From Tetracentron sinense (lineage: Eukaryota; Streptophyta; Magnoliopsida; Trochodendrales; Trochodendraceae): a DNA stretch of 64,000 bases. The notes beneath the pieces are model-generated. The model did not search any database. It saw only the letters and a program-made list of their open reading frames with translations, and was not told the origin of the DNA. Location of the stretch: contig CM026556.1 of assembly GCA_015143295.1 (NCBI GenBank), positions 17,732,547 to 17,796,546 on the forward strand, given 5' to 3'. Shown here in pieces: positions 46,176 to 58,412 of the stretch. The position numbers and the translations under genes are program-made. The number at the start of each line of letters is the position of its first letter. The first letter of the stretch is position 1.

Positions 46176-47400
46176 CTAAACAATAGTGCACAAGTGAGAC
46201 TCTATACAGGTGCTGCAAGATGATGCAAAACTTTTGAGAATGTTTTTTTTTTTTAATTTTTTTTTTTATTTTGTTTTTTATTTTATTTTTTATTTATTTA
46301 TTTTTTATTTATTTTTTTTTGAATTTTTGTTTTTTTGTTTTTTTGATTTTTGATTTTGTTTTTGATTTTTTGATTTTTTGATTTATATATTTTTTTTAGT
46401 GTGGCATTACATATGTAAACTAATAGGGTGGCTGGACAAAAGTCCAGTCCACTAACTTGGGTTTCCAAGACCTATTAGATTAAGGTAATAAATGAATAAG
46501 GGGATATCCATTTATATCTGGATTTTGAATCCCATATGTAGTATCACGAAAGAGTTTTTCCTTCTTTTTATTTTTATTTATTATTTTTATTTATTATTAT
46601 TTTTTTTTAGTCAAGACATACGTAAACCAATGGGGTAGGTATAGAGGTCCAACCTATTACCTCGGGTTATTGGAAACCAAAGCCCATTAAGTTTAAAACA
46701 AAAAGGGATAAGTGAATACCCATTTATTATTTGAGGTTAGGACCCCCATATGTAATGATTTAAAGAAGCGGGTAAGGGGTTTATTCAATCACACATGGCT
46801 CATCAAACATGGTTCACACATGCCCTCTTTCTTGAATGAACATATGGGTACAAAAAGATACCCTAATATACAACCAAAAAGGAGGGCGGGTATAGATTAT
46901 AAGCAGGGTAGGATTGGGAGAAACCATCCTAATCTACTGCTTATAAACTATATCACAACCTAATCTATATGCGTATGCCGGGGTAATGCAAGGTGTTCCT
47001 AAGGTGGTTGGGGGACACTTGGCCGTATATGCGACTCCCAAAATGGGACGATTGGCGCAAGTGGGAGAAACCGAATCCGTTTCTACGGGTACAACCCATA
47101 AGGCGTGATCCAGCTGAACTCCACAGATCAGAAAGCCCCTGGCACTGAAGATACGTATCAAACAGCTGTAGGCCCCATAGATCCAACTAATGGGTTATAG
47201 GGTGATTACACTAAAATGCAATGAATATGATATGCACAAGAAAGAGAATAAGAACATGAATAAGGACATACCCACAATATAGAAAGAATTAGCAAAAATA
47301 ATAATTGATTTAGGAAATGATTAGTGATTTTTAAAAAAATGTTTGGCTTTTACCTAATTTTCAGGTTGGATCCTTACCTCCCCAGCAGAGTCGCCAAAGC
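46176..47400 (-). other. Leader of the Ogre-like element with primer site
   Basis: On the + strand, 46237-46400 is an almost pure T tract with A and G interruptions. Two degenerate direct repeats of about 150 bp follow (near 46403 and 46612, sharing ACATAYGTAAACYAATRGGGT). The primer site TGGCGACTCTGCTGGGGA lies on the minus strand at 47379-47396, four bases from the LTR. Confidence 0.75.
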
Positions 47401-49440
47401 TGTAAACACCAAAATTTACCGCATTTCCTCCCCTCTCAACTCTAAGTGTCAAGATAAGGTCCGAGTGTAGAGGAATAACGCTAAATTTATTTTTAAGAGT
47501 CGCCACCTACTTAGGGGAAGTAGGATCCCGAGATAATCCAAATAAGGGGGTCTACGGTCCAGAATAATCTAGGTAAGAGATCCCTTTAGGTCCTGGGGAA
47601 GGGGTTAGGCACCCCAGGACCTCCATCCGATGATGGTAACCTACTCATTAGGTCCAAATCAAACATTAAAAAAAATCACTTACCATTTCCTAAAATTTAT
47701 TAATTTTGCTAATCGAAATCAAAAAGGGGGTGTAAAAAAAGTTTATTTTTGGTTGGGGTCGAACCCTGATTGGGCTGCCTACTTATCCGGTTAGTCGGAA
47801 TCAGACCCTCATAGTAGTTCGGGGTCCGTGACTGTTTTTATACTCGTTTCGGAGTGTGGTCACTTCCAACTCGTGTTTGAGTTGGGGAGGGGAAGTGGAA
47901 TTGAGATTTATGAATCTCATTCCGGGAGATAGTCGCGTGGCTAGGTGCTCGTGGGGGAGCTCTAGGGGGCGTTCATTTATTAGGGTAGATTTCTTTTTCA
48001 TTTTAGATTTTTTTTGTTATTTTGTATTTTTTTTGATTTTTTTGTATTTTTTAATTTTGGCAAGTTTTAACTAGTTAAGGCTATCCTAAGTGCCTAAGGT
48101 AGGCAAAAGGAAAATAAAGTCTAAATGATTTTAATTATCTTAAAGGCAAAGAGTAGGGCGGATCGAGCGGCCTTAAACCAAAAGAGGCTATGGTTTAAAT
48201 ACGGACCCTGCTCTAGGTCCCAAGGGAGGATAGACCAGTACCTTTAATTTATTTTAATCTTTTTTTATATTTTTTTGTAAGGCTAACTAACGGGGGTAAA
48301 CCAAATATTTAGGGTTAAAAAGAACCTACCTAAGTGCCCAATGTAGGCAAAACAAGAAAAGAAAATCGCGGCCTAACCCTATTGCACACACATGGATAAT
48401 ATATACATACACAACAGAATAAATGAGCCTAAAGAGAAAGTTAATGGGCCAAGGCCCATTGACCACTAATGGTCAATTGGCTTTGGTCCACTATCATTCT
48501 AAGGCCTCAAGAGGTAAGCCCAAAAATTGGGAAATGATTCTAAAGGGGGCTTCCAACTTGCTAACATATGGCCCGATCCAAAGGCCCAAAAATATTCAAA
48601 TCTCCAATACTCCCTCCTCACATTTGAAAAACAATAAAAACACAGCACAGGGGGAGGTACGCATTTGCTACGTCTTGGTTTTGAGCAAAATTGGAAGTCT
48701 AAAACTTCATTTTGAACAAAATCAGGGCGTAGAAAATGAATTGGAGCCTATCTAACAAAATTACTGTAATAAACAGAGGGTGGTAAATAAATAAATAAAA
48801 TAAAATAAAATAAAAGGGGAGAGATATACCTGCGAGGGTTGATGAGGGACTGGCGATAGTGGTGGCTGCTCCGTGGATCAGAATATAGAAGAGGAAGCCC
48901 AACAAAGGATTTTACAAATTAAGATAATAAAATAAAAAATAAAAAGAAAAAAGGAAAATCAAATGGCTGGTGCAGCCATGGTCTAGCTGGAACAGCCGAT
49001 CTACTGCAGCTATTTTGAGATCGGTCGGATCAGGGTGGTGCCGCCGGAGAAGACGATCGGAGGAGAGTTCCGAAAATCTGGAACGAGAGCATAGAAAAAA
49101 AGAAAAAAATATAATACACAAATAATAAACTGAAAATAAAATAATGGCAAATGTGCGAGTGGGAGTGATCACAGTAGTCTGGATCTACAGATCCAGATCC
49201 GAAGAACTTGATGAACAGGAGAAAATCTGAAGAGTGAGAGAAGATTTGGTTACCTCTTGAGGATATCTACTGAACGGAGGTGAGAGGTTGGAGGTGTAGA
49301 AGTTCACCGGAGAGGATGACTTCGCCGGAGAGGATGACTGGAGAAAATGGTCTGAGCCTGATTTCTATGGACCTGTGACAACACGAATTGGAAAAAAAAA
49401 CAAAAAAACAATGAATAAATACACAAGAGAAATTCAGTTT

Positions 49441-49485
49441 CTAGATCTAGATCTGGATCTGGATCTAGATCTAGATCTAGATCTG
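49441..49485. repeat. AGATCT/GATCTG microsatellite
   Basis: About seven hexamer units, self-complementary (AGATCT), with two CTGGAT-type interruptions. Confidence 0.85.
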
Positions 49486-50110
49486 AAATTAGAATGGGAA
49501 ATAGGATGCTCACCGGGTGCGATGACCGGAGCTGAGAGAGGAGAAAGGATTAAACGGAGGAGATGGCTACTGCAGTTGAGATGAAACCGACTGAGATCTA
49601 TGGATGATGGAGTTCGTAGGGAGAGAGAACTGAATTCTGGTGGAGTTGCAGACGCCGGTGTTGATGGATGATCGGAGGTGAACTGAGAAACCGTGGAGAT
49701 AGTGGCTAGATTTGCCGGAGGAGATGACCAGTGAACAACTGAAATCGTTGGATTGAACTGATGAAGTTAGAGATCGAGACCTGGAATTTCCCGATCTAAG
49801 GCAACAAAAAATTGATACGAGAATGAGAGAGGGAGAGCTGAACTGTTTACCTGAGCAAAAAGAGCTCGCCGGCGGGAAATCGGTGATGGAGCTGCTACTG
49901 ATGACGCATCAAACGCCGAGATGGAGCTGTTGGTTTAAGCTCTACCGGAGATGGACCAGCGGGGGAAGATGCCAGGTGCTGCCGCCGGCGATGAAGCTGC
50001 AATCGGAGAAGAAGGAGAGAAGAGAAGAATCGAGAAGGAGAGAAGACTCCCTGGCTGGAACCGAGTGAGGTTTTGATGATTTTTTTTGTTTTTTTAACCC
50101 TATCTTATTC

Positions 50111-50118
50111 TTTATATA
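50111..50118 (-). promoter_or_regulatory. TATA box of the Ogre-like LTR
   Basis: TATATAAA on the minus strand, about 320 bp from the U3 start. Confidence 0.55.
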
Positions 50119-50433
50119 TGAAACAGTGATGGGCCTTGGTGGATGGATTTAGGATCATGGGCCTTGAGCCTTTAGGGTTTAAACCCTTGAAACCCTTGAG
50201 GGCTAGGCTTGGTTGCATTTGGGCTTGTATGTTGGATCCGGGCTTTGACTCATGGGTTTTAAACATGGGGTTTCTCTTTTGAGGGCTTTGAACAATGGGT
50301 AAAGGGGATGATCTCTCTCTCTCTCTTTCTCGGATCTAGAACCTCGACACTCAAATAAAATAATAAAATTAAAATTAAAATTAAAATTACAAATAAAATA
50401 AAGGGATTATGGGGTGTAAAAATGGGGTGTTCA

Positions 50434-53122
50434 CAGGTATTACATCAGTTTTATAGATGATTTCAGCCGATTCACTTGGATCTATCCAATGAGAAAGAAA
50501 TCAGAATGTCTCGACTGTTTCTGCAAATTTAAGGAGCTTACCGAACCTCTCTTCTCTAGACGGATTCTGCATTTACAAAGTGATGGGGGGTGGTGAATAT
50601 ACAAGTTCTGCCTTTTCAAGCTACACTCGACTTTATGGAATTACTCACCGTTTTTCGTGCCCTCACACACCCGAGCAAAACGGACTTGATAAAAGGAAAC
50701 ATAGGCACTTAATGGAGACTGCAAATACCTTGCTCAATCATGCAAGCATGCCCAAGACATATTGGCTTGAAGCACTTTCTACAGTTGTTTTCTTAATAAA
50801 TCGATTACCTTCAACTGTGTTGCATCATATATCTCCTTTTGAAGTACTTCATGGGGCGTTACTAGATTATCATCTTCTTCGAACATTTGGATGCACTTGC
50901 TATCCTTTCTTGGGAACTTATAGGCGTGATAAATTGAGCCCCAAATCCGTCCCTTGTGTATTCATTGGGTACAGTGGCTCCCACAAAGGGTATCGATGCT
51001 TAGATCCCAACAATGGACGTGTTTACATATCGCACCATGTGATTTTTGATGAACTTAATTTTCTCCTCTGGGAAACTTAGCGTTCAAAGTGACATTGCTC
51101 TCTCTACAATGCAGTCTGAGGCTTTTTCATTTCCATTGGCTCCACCAACTTATTCAGTTTCGGGTTCTGCCATTCCTGAGGCTTCGGTTTCTGTTGAGCA
51201 TCACTCACCACCAATGCCTTCTACTTCAGTTGGCCTACCCACCGATCCAATTTTAGAACCTGATTTGCTTGTCTCACCCCCAGTAACCTCACAACTAGTA
51301 GCTACTTCTCCTGCAGCTCATCAATTGGTCCAGAATTTTGCTCCTTTGTCTGCTACATTATCTCCTCCACCAAGTTCTACTGATGTTACTCACCATCCTG
51401 GATCTCATCTCAGCCCTCGGTCTGAGGTATTACTTCACGCACCTTCAAATCCTTTATTTGTTGATGCTGAAAATATGCATCCAATGGTGACTCGATCCAA
51501 GGATGGTACTCTTCCTGGACCTCCCATGAGCTTTGCTTCGTCTCGGCACCCAATTCCTCAAGCACTTACAGCTGTAATCTCTTCCATTCCGGATCCTCCT
51601 TCTTGTTATTCAAAAGCAATCAAGGATCCCTTGTGGAAATCTGCAATGGTAGAAGAATTCAATGCATTGGTTCGCAACAAAACATAGTCTCTTGTTCCCT
51701 TTGATCCTCATATGAATGTTGTTGGCTGCAAATGGATTTTTCGAATAAAGCAACATTCTGATGGTCGCATTGAAAGATATAAAGCTCGTTTAGTTGCACG
51801 TGGGTTCACCCAACAACCTGGACTCGATTATGATGAAACATTCAGTTCGGTTGTTAACCCTTCCACTATACGAGTCATTCTCTCCCTTGCAATTTCCAAG
51901 AGTTCGACTATCCATCAACTCGACGTGAAAAATGCCTTTCTCAACGGTGACTTAAAGGAACGGGTTTATATATCCCAACCACCTGGATTTTTGGATGATG
52001 ATCATCCTCAACATGTATGCCATCTTCACAAGGCCTTATACGGCCTCAAGCAAGCCCCTCGTGCTTGGTTCCAAAAATTCAGCAACTCCATCATTGAATT
52101 TGGATTCCGCGCAAGCAAAGTCGATACCTCCATGTTTCTTTATCACTCCTCTCAAGGAAGCCTCATCCTTCTCTTATACGTCGATGATATTATCCTCACC
52201 GGCAGCAGCTCATCCTTGATTCACCATTCCATCTCCAAACTTGGGCTCGCATTTGAGATGACAGATTTAGGTCGACTTCACTTTTTCCTTGGAATTGAAG
52301 CTTCCTACAAAAGTAATGGATTGTCTCTCACCCAATCTAAATATGCCTTGGATCTCCTGCACAAGTTTGGTCTCGCCGGTGTAAAACCTTGCACTACTCC
52401 GGCCTCTACAGGATCTAAATTATCAGTTCATCAAGGCAGTACTCTCAATGATTCCTCAGTTTATCGTCAATTGGTAGGTGCCCTTCAGTACCTCACAATT
52501 ACAAGACCAGATATAGCCTATGCAGTACATCATGTGTCTCTCTTTATGCACCGGCCAACAGACATACACTACATTGCTGCCAAGCGTATTTTACGATATA
52601 TTAAGGGTACCCTAGAGCAAGGCCTTTTTCTTCAACCAAACTCCTCTTTTCAAATCTCTGCATACTCTGATGCTGATTGGGCTGGAAACCCTGATGATCG
52701 ACGATCCACAAGCGGATATTGTGTGTATCTTGGTTCCAATCTCATATCTTGGGCATCCAAGAAACAACCAACTGTTTCAAGATCATCTGCGGAGGCTAAA
52801 TATCGATCTTTGGCCATTGCCACCGCTGAAATTTTATGGTTACGATCATTACTTCGTGACCTTGGAATTATTTTTATCAACTCCATCTCTCATCTATTGT
52901 GACAATGTGAGTGCAACTTATATGGCTGCCAATCCAGTGTTTCACGCCAGGAGCAAACACATTGAAATAGACTACCACTTCATTCGAGAGCGAGTTTTAA
53001 TGGGCGATGTGCGGGTGTTATTTGTTTCTACACTACATCAAACCGCAGACATTCTTACAAAGGGACTGCCAAAGAAACAGTATGCTCACTTGAAGGCCAA
53101 ACTCATGTTCAACCCTCCATGA
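50434..53122 (+). pseudogene. Copia integrase-RT-RNase H, C-terminal part
   Basis: Continues the frame cut at 32272. Integrase keeps FIDDFSRFTW, SDGGGEY and TPEQNG...METANTLL, but one extra G in a G run near 50585 shifts the frame. Further breaks are a shift near 51070, a TAG at 51685-51687 replacing an expected Trp, and a shift near 52880 inside RNase H. RT is otherwise well kept ([31 protein letters not shown]). RNase H shows [24 protein letters not shown] and the C-terminal HTADILTKG-type end (HQTADILTKGLPKKQ). The stop at 53120 is followed by a purine tract and the 3' LTR. Confidence 0.88.
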
Positions 53123-53135
53123 GTTTGAAGGGGAG

Positions 53136-53362
53136 TGTTAGAGTACCTCACGGATATGGATAAGGACTCTCCTTTCCATAGTCTCCTCATTTGTTAGGAC
53201 TCTCCTAACAGTAGTCTATTATAGAGATAAGGATTATCTCCTTATTGACTGTTGTATGCTTATCTCTAATTGTATTGCATAAGTTGTAACTCGTTAATAT
53301 ATATTGAGAGAGGAACCCAACATTGGGTATCTGAGATTTACAGTAATTATAGAAAACGTTCA
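53136..53362 (+). repeat. Copia 3' LTR
   Basis: 227 bp, four differences from 30400-30626. Followed by ATATA, matching ATATG before the 5' LTR at four of five positions. Confidence 0.93.
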
Positions 53363-54808
53363 ATATATAGTGGGTTTCAATTGCAACAAGGTTTTAATCT
53401 TTGACAGTTTGGTATAGGTTTACCTTGATCTAACTCATTACCGTGGCCACTGTGGATGCACATGTTGGTGCTAATTTGAGGTACATTCACCATTAGGTGT
53501 ACTTCTACCAAAGAAAAAAAAAACTAAAATGGAAAAAAGCAGATTGAATCATTTTGATTAGTTGTCATAACCAATAACACCTTTATATTAGGTTCCATAA
53601 CCAATAACACCATTCCCTTGCAAGAAAAGTTGCTGCAATCAGACTTCTCATTGTACATTATGAGAAAGGGAAGAAAAAGCATATTGAATCAGACTTCTCA
53701 ATTTACATTATGTGATTGAATGTCTACGGAATGCCTTCTTTTTTCAATTTAGCCTCAACTGCATCCAAGCATTGCAAGTGTATCACTTCGTAAGGCAGTA
53801 ACAACACTATCTTTAGAGCCGCAAAGCAATCCATTTCAAGAATAGGGTCGCTCAAGGTCCGGGCACTGTTTTCATCTAGCAATACACCTTTAGGTTTTAA
53901 TAAGGATTGGTATATTGCTTTAAGCACATTTCTAAATCGGGACAGCATAACAAGCTTTTTGCCAAGATTTTCCAACTCTCTTCCATTACCAACCTTAAGA
54001 AAACCTTGAGACGTTTTGATAAACTTCTTGGATTGAACAAGGGGAGTTCTTCTCTGGAACTATCATGGGATACAATCTCCTTCAAATCATCAGTAAGTCT
54101 GGTTCAAAATTTCAAAAGCAGGATGAAGCAGGCCAGTCATGCGGAGTCATCAGGTAGGCACCCAAAATAACCATTATGTCGAATGCATCTGCTTGTGATA
54201 TTGCTCTAATATAAATCCTGAAAAAATCGTAATTCTACTCAAGTTCACTTATTACGCCATGAAACTTGTCAGGGTTGTCAATAAGACAATTTGTTCCCAC
54301 TAAAAAGAAGAAAAAATAATTTAAGAAAGTTCTAACAAGAAGTGGCATCACACCAATCTACAGACCTATAATCGAAACCCCACAATTTTTTTTAAAACCC
54401 AAATCAACAGACGTCTCTAAAAGAGTAACTGAATACCCACAAAAAAATATAATTAAAAAAAACCCACTAAAGACACACAGGAAAAAATCAAAAAAGAAAG
54501 AGTGCAAGGCTACCTGAATGAGGGGGTGAGAAGCCTTGGACGATTTGGGATTTGGGTTTCTTCTCCTTTGAAGCCTTCCGCTTCTCCTTCACAGAATCAA
54601 ATACGCTAAAATGAGTAGAAACCTTCACCGACGAGAGGAAAAACTGAAGAGAGTAACAATTTCAAAAATGGTAGTTATAGTATACAAGAGGAAGAAGAAC
54701 ACGGTTAAGAGGAGGATAGAAAAATAAGAAAAATACTACGAAAGTCTCAAACATCCCTTCACATGTCTCTGTTTTTTTTTTTTAAATAATAAAATATTGG
54801 ATTAATAG
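53363..54808 (-). other. Flank with gene scraps, homologous to 29905-30200
   Basis: The segment 54500-54808 matches 29905-30155 inverted, with indels. On the minus strand around 54520-54600 an exon-like lysine-rich stretch (EKRKASKEKKPKSQIVQ) ends at CATTCAG|GTAGCC, a possible donor, but no start codon was found. The MIP2-like scrap is at 53724-53975. The rest shows nothing I recognise. Confidence 0.45.
53724..53975 (-). pseudogene. MIP2/NBAS-like gene scrap
   Basis: 83-codon minus-strand frame: KKLVMLSRFRNVLKAIYQSL, GVLLDENSARTLSDPILEMD, CFAALKIVLLLPYEVIHLQ, then GIP and stop. It resembles the C-terminal part of plant MAG2-interacting protein 2 (NBAS/Sec39 family, ER-Golgi tethering), recognised from memory without alignment. 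The stop directly after GIP and the lack of neighbouring frame indicate a fragment. Confidence 0.5.
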
Positions 54809-55610
54809 TGTAGAACCCTGGAACCGATTTCACTATGCTATGAATAGTGTTAGTGAATAGTGCCCTTATATGGTGTGTGTAAAGGCCTAAGGCCTCTCAT
54901 TGTGTTCTTGATATTATGGTTAGTCAAGAGAGGGTTTTAGGTACATGGTTTGAGTCTTAAAAAGAGAGTATAAAGATACTCTAAGTGGGTAAAATCAAGG
55001 GCATAAAATACCCTAAGTGTTTAATGGGTTGTAGATGAGTAGTGTTGTGAATAGTGCTAGTGCGCGAGGCATAAAGAGGTCGGGGCTTCTCATGCATGTG
55101 GGCGTCAATGCAATGATCACCTAGGTGGGTTACAAACTTATGGGGTAATGAGTCATGAGATGTGAATATGGTTTTGGACCTGAGGGAAAAGAGTGTGAAA
55201 GCACTTGAGGTGTTCTAGGTGTTGAAGAGGTATGTTTCGGCATTTTCCTCAACTTTAAAGAGCTCTAGTTTAGTCACCGTTGCTCGGAATTGAATGATTC
55301 TTGAATTTTTGTAAAGGTATTGGAACCCTTTTCGAGTTTCATGTTCATCATTTTTCACGATTTTGAGTCGGGTTAGGTTAAAAGTGGGATTTCCAAAATC
55401 GGGTCGGCTGCAAATCTGGGCTGTCGCAACCCATTGCAGACCAGTCAGCTTTAGGGGTATTTTGCTCCATGAATAAAGAAGAATTATAATTTTTATAAAA
55501 CATGAAAATTGTTCCTCTTCGAAAGATGAATCTAACGCAAGTTGAATTGTCAAAATCGGAAGAGCGAGTCAAAAGTTATGGCCAAAATACTGAAGTGCAT
55601 TTTGAAGAAC

Positions 55611-55663
55611 ACCGGTCGCTCGGTAGGCGACCGATCGATCGGTCATAACTACCGATCGCTCGG
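55611..55663 (+). promoter_or_regulatory. Palindrome cluster in solo LTR
   Basis: Three sites: CCGGTCGCTCGG, GACCGATCGATCGGTC and ACCGATCGCTCGGT. They directly follow the conserved block, as in the other Tekay-like LTRs. Confidence 0.65.
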
Positions 55664-56714
55664 TCTATCGCGTTTTGCAGAAATTTCAGTAAGGGATTTT
55701 TAGTCTTTTGGGCGCTAAACCCTTACCCATAAAGGCTTGCCCGAGCCTTTAGGGCTTCATTCACCATATTTAGAGGGTTTTGAGAGATAGAGAGGGAGAG
55801 GAGAAGGGATTCCTAACCTAGGTTTTTCCTCTTGAGAAAGAATCAAGGGTTGAGCTACCCAAGATCATCCCTAAAAGCTTGGATGTCGAGAATCTAACCT
55901 CAAGCTCGTGTGGGATTCTTCTCCAAGCTAGGACAGCGTTCTCCACGGCATTTTTCAAGGGTTTCTTCGCCTATTCAAGGTTAGTACACCCTACTAACTA
56001 CTTTAGTAATAACCTAGGTTTGTTTTAAAAGCATACTTGTAGATTTCTTTAGTTCATTCTCTTCTTGATTTGTTTTATTAAATCCCTAAATTTAATCAAG
56101 ATAAAGAAGGAATGATGTATGTGGGAATGTGTGGTTAAGGCGATGGATGCCATATGGATATGATGGGTGTTATGTGATGGATATAGTGGAAGGGTATTGT
56201 ATACATAATGAACACACTTGAATGTTGATGAAATTACAACCATAAAAAGAGGAAATCAAATGGTTAGAAAGGAGTTGTGCTCTATGTGTTCGATAAAATG
56301 CATGAATGAGAGAAAAACCTACGGCTAAGAACAAATTAATGAAAATAAAGAAAACGTGGCATGTAAGATGTTTGATTAAATGCTTGTGTAAAATGTAAAA
56401 CCTAATCTATGAAATATGAGATAGGGATATTTCCCCAAGAATCGTAAAAATGATGATATGCTTTACGAATTCCTTAAGTCTCTCATGTGCCTATAATTGT
56501 TCAAATGCTATCTATTATCCTCAATTTTTCCATGCTATTATTATTATGTTTACAAACTACACCCACAAGTACACATGCATGCATGAATCGGCTTTTCAAG
56601 TATATGTATATAAGAAAACGACACGAATAAGAAATGTGAATAAACGAGTATAAATTTCAAGGGTAGGGCATATCCCTAGGATATGTCATACCTGACTCAC
56701 AAGTTAAGCAAGAA

Positions 56715-57672
56715 TAACTAGTGTGTTCTGTTCCACCATAGTCCGGGCACTAGTCAAGTCAAGCAAGGAGGCTAATGTGTTCCGTTCCATTATAGTCCGG
56801 GCATTAGTCAAGCAAGATACTAATGTGTTCCGTTCAATCATAGTCCGGGTATTAGTAAGCAAGAGTAACTAGTGTGTTCCGTTCCACCATAGTCTGGGCA
56901 CTAGTCAAGTCAAGCAAGGAGGCTAATGTGTTCCGTTCCATTATAGTCCGGGCATTAGTCAAGCAAGATACTAATGTGTTCCATTCAATCATAGTCCGGG
57001 CATTAGTAAGCAAGAGTAACTAGTGTGTTCTGTTCCACCATAGTCCGGGCACTAGTCAAGTCAAGTAAGATACTAATGTGTTCCGTTCAATCATAGTCCG
57101 CGCATTAGTAGGCAAAAATACTAATGTGTTCCATTCAATCATAGTCCGGGCATTAGTAGGCAAAAATACTAGTGTGTTCCGTTCCACCATAGTCCGGGCA
57201 CAAATCAAGGCAAGGCATGAGGCTAATGTGTTCCATTCCATCATAGTCCGGGCATTAGCTAAACAAATAAATTTACTAGTGTGTTCCGTTCCATTATAGT
57301 CCGGGCATTAGTAAAGCAAGTCAAGGTACTAATGCGTTCCGTTCAATCATAGTCTGGACATTAGTAAGCAAGAATGCTAGTGTGTTCCGTTCCACCATAG
57401 TCCGGGCACTAGTCAAGGCAAGGCATGAGGCTAATGTGTTCCGTTCCATTATAGTCCGGGCATTAGTCAAGCAAGATACTAATGTGTTCCGTTCAATCAT
57501 AGTTCGGGCATTAGTTAAGCAAGAATAACTAGTGTGTTCCGTTTCACCATAGTCCGGGCACTAGTCAAGTCAAGAAATGAGGCTAATGTGTTCCGTTTCT
57601 TTATAGTTCGGGCATTAGTCAAGCAAGACAAGAACCTAGTATGTCCGTCCATTTCATAGTTCGGGTACTAGT
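56715..57672 (+). repeat. Minisatellite of ~19 hairpin units (right arm)
   Basis: Mirror of 26259-27236 with the same unit order and a few substitutions, for example one unit near 57180 whose GATTAGTGCC reads GATTTGTGCC. The copy number was not changed by the duplication. Confidence 0.88.
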
Positions 57673-57983
57673 TAAACAAGACAATCAAGTAAACAAGCAG
57701 ACATGCATGATTCTCACAAGACAAGAATAATCTCATAAGACATGTAAGGAACCCACAAGAAGCATAAGATGTAAAGTGTAAATTACAAGAATCACAAGGT
57801 AAGTGAAATATGTTTCAGTTAAAGCATGAACCTAAGGTATGCGTTTAAATATGATGTTCAAGATTATATTTGTTATTTGTTCTTGCTTCCGCACTCTGAT
57901 TTTGTATATATGGATATAATGATAAACTGTATCACGCATGTTGTGTTATCGTTATTACTATTGTTAGCTAGTAGGTTGTACTC

Positions 57984-58004
57984 GCTGAGTATTCCATACT
58001 CAGC
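57984..58004 (+). other. Conserved LTR stem-loop
   Basis: GCTGAGTAT, TCC, ATACTCAGC, followed by CCGTACTTTTATGTCGGCAGG. Confidence 0.65.
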
Positions 58005-58412
58005 CGTACTTTTATGTCGGCAGGTATACTATACGAGATATGGACTCTGGTCTCTTGGATCGAGGTAGCTCAGGGAGAGCAGAAGGTTATTCAGATAGTT
58101 ACCTAGATATTACGAGTCCTGATATGTGGCCAATGGTTGGGATGAGTGGGAGAGAGACATGTATTTGGGTTCTTGTATCTGGGGATGTTGTCTTACTTGA
58201 GTTGGGACTCAAGTTAAGGAGTTCATGTTCATGTTGTAAATCCTATTCAATTATTGTAATCAATTGCACATGGAATATAGTTAAGTCTTTAAAGAGATTT
58301 TTAGTTCACTATTTTGCTTGCCTTTGATACTCTTTGCAGGTTAGTTTTAAGTACAAGTCACGTCGCCAAAGTATCCTAACTCTTAGGGGGTATTTTGGGA
58401 CGTTACAAATAG

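Larger units (their letters stand above)
32273..50433. mobile_element. Chimeric Tat/Ogre-like insertion with two outward 5' LTRs, TSD CAGGT
   Basis: 18,161-bp insertion in copia integrase, flanked by CAGGT at 32268-32272 and 50434-50438. The left half is + strand: LTR (32273-33922), primer site, gag-protease, ending near 36006-36055. The right half is minus strand: LTR (50433 to 47401), primer site, ORF1, gag-protease, pol and post-pol region, ending at the same junction. The two LTRs differ in sequence and length (1650 and 3033 bp). No 3' LTR of either is present. Both ends of the insertion are therefore U3 starts (TGTTGATG and TGAACACC). Confidence 0.82.
47401..50433 (-). repeat. 5' LTR of the Ogre-like element (3033 bp)
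   Basis: Minus strand TGAACACCCC...GGTGTTTACA. TATATAAA at 50111-50118 (minus) is a plausible TATA box. The interior has CCGGAGAGGATGAC repeats near 49305-49340 and an AGATCT microsatellite at 49441-49485. Its outer end touches the CAGGT duplication. Confidence 0.85.
30400..53362 (+). mobile_element. Ty1/copia (Ale-like) element, interrupted
   Basis: 227-bp LTRs at 30400-30626 and 53136-53362, beginning TGTTAGAG and ending ACGTTCA, with a Met-tRNA-type primer site (30627 on) and a purine tract (GAAGGGGAG) before the 3' LTR. The LTRs differ at 4 of 227 positions (about 1.8 percent). Flanks ATATG and ATATA are a 5-bp duplication with one mismatch. The integrase frame is split by an 18.2-kb insertion at 32273-50433. 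Several stops and frameshifts make it inactive. The Ale/Retrofit assignment rests on the short LTR and the RT-RNase H sequence style. Confidence 0.92.
54809..58407 (+). mobile_element. Tekay-like solo LTR, 3.6 kb, TSD AATAG
   Basis: TGTAGAACCC at 54809 to GGGACGTTACA at 58407, with perfect AATAG duplications at 54804-54808 and 58408-58412. No internal domain. It contains the conserved block (about 55505-55590), a short palindrome cluster (55611-55663), the minisatellite (56715-57672) and the stem-loop (57984-58004). From about 56480 rightward it belongs to the inverted duplication. Confidence 0.93.

Noticed and set aside
49304-49584. DLDLDL-type frames on both strands
   Set aside because: They are produced by the AGATCT microsatellite inside the LTR.
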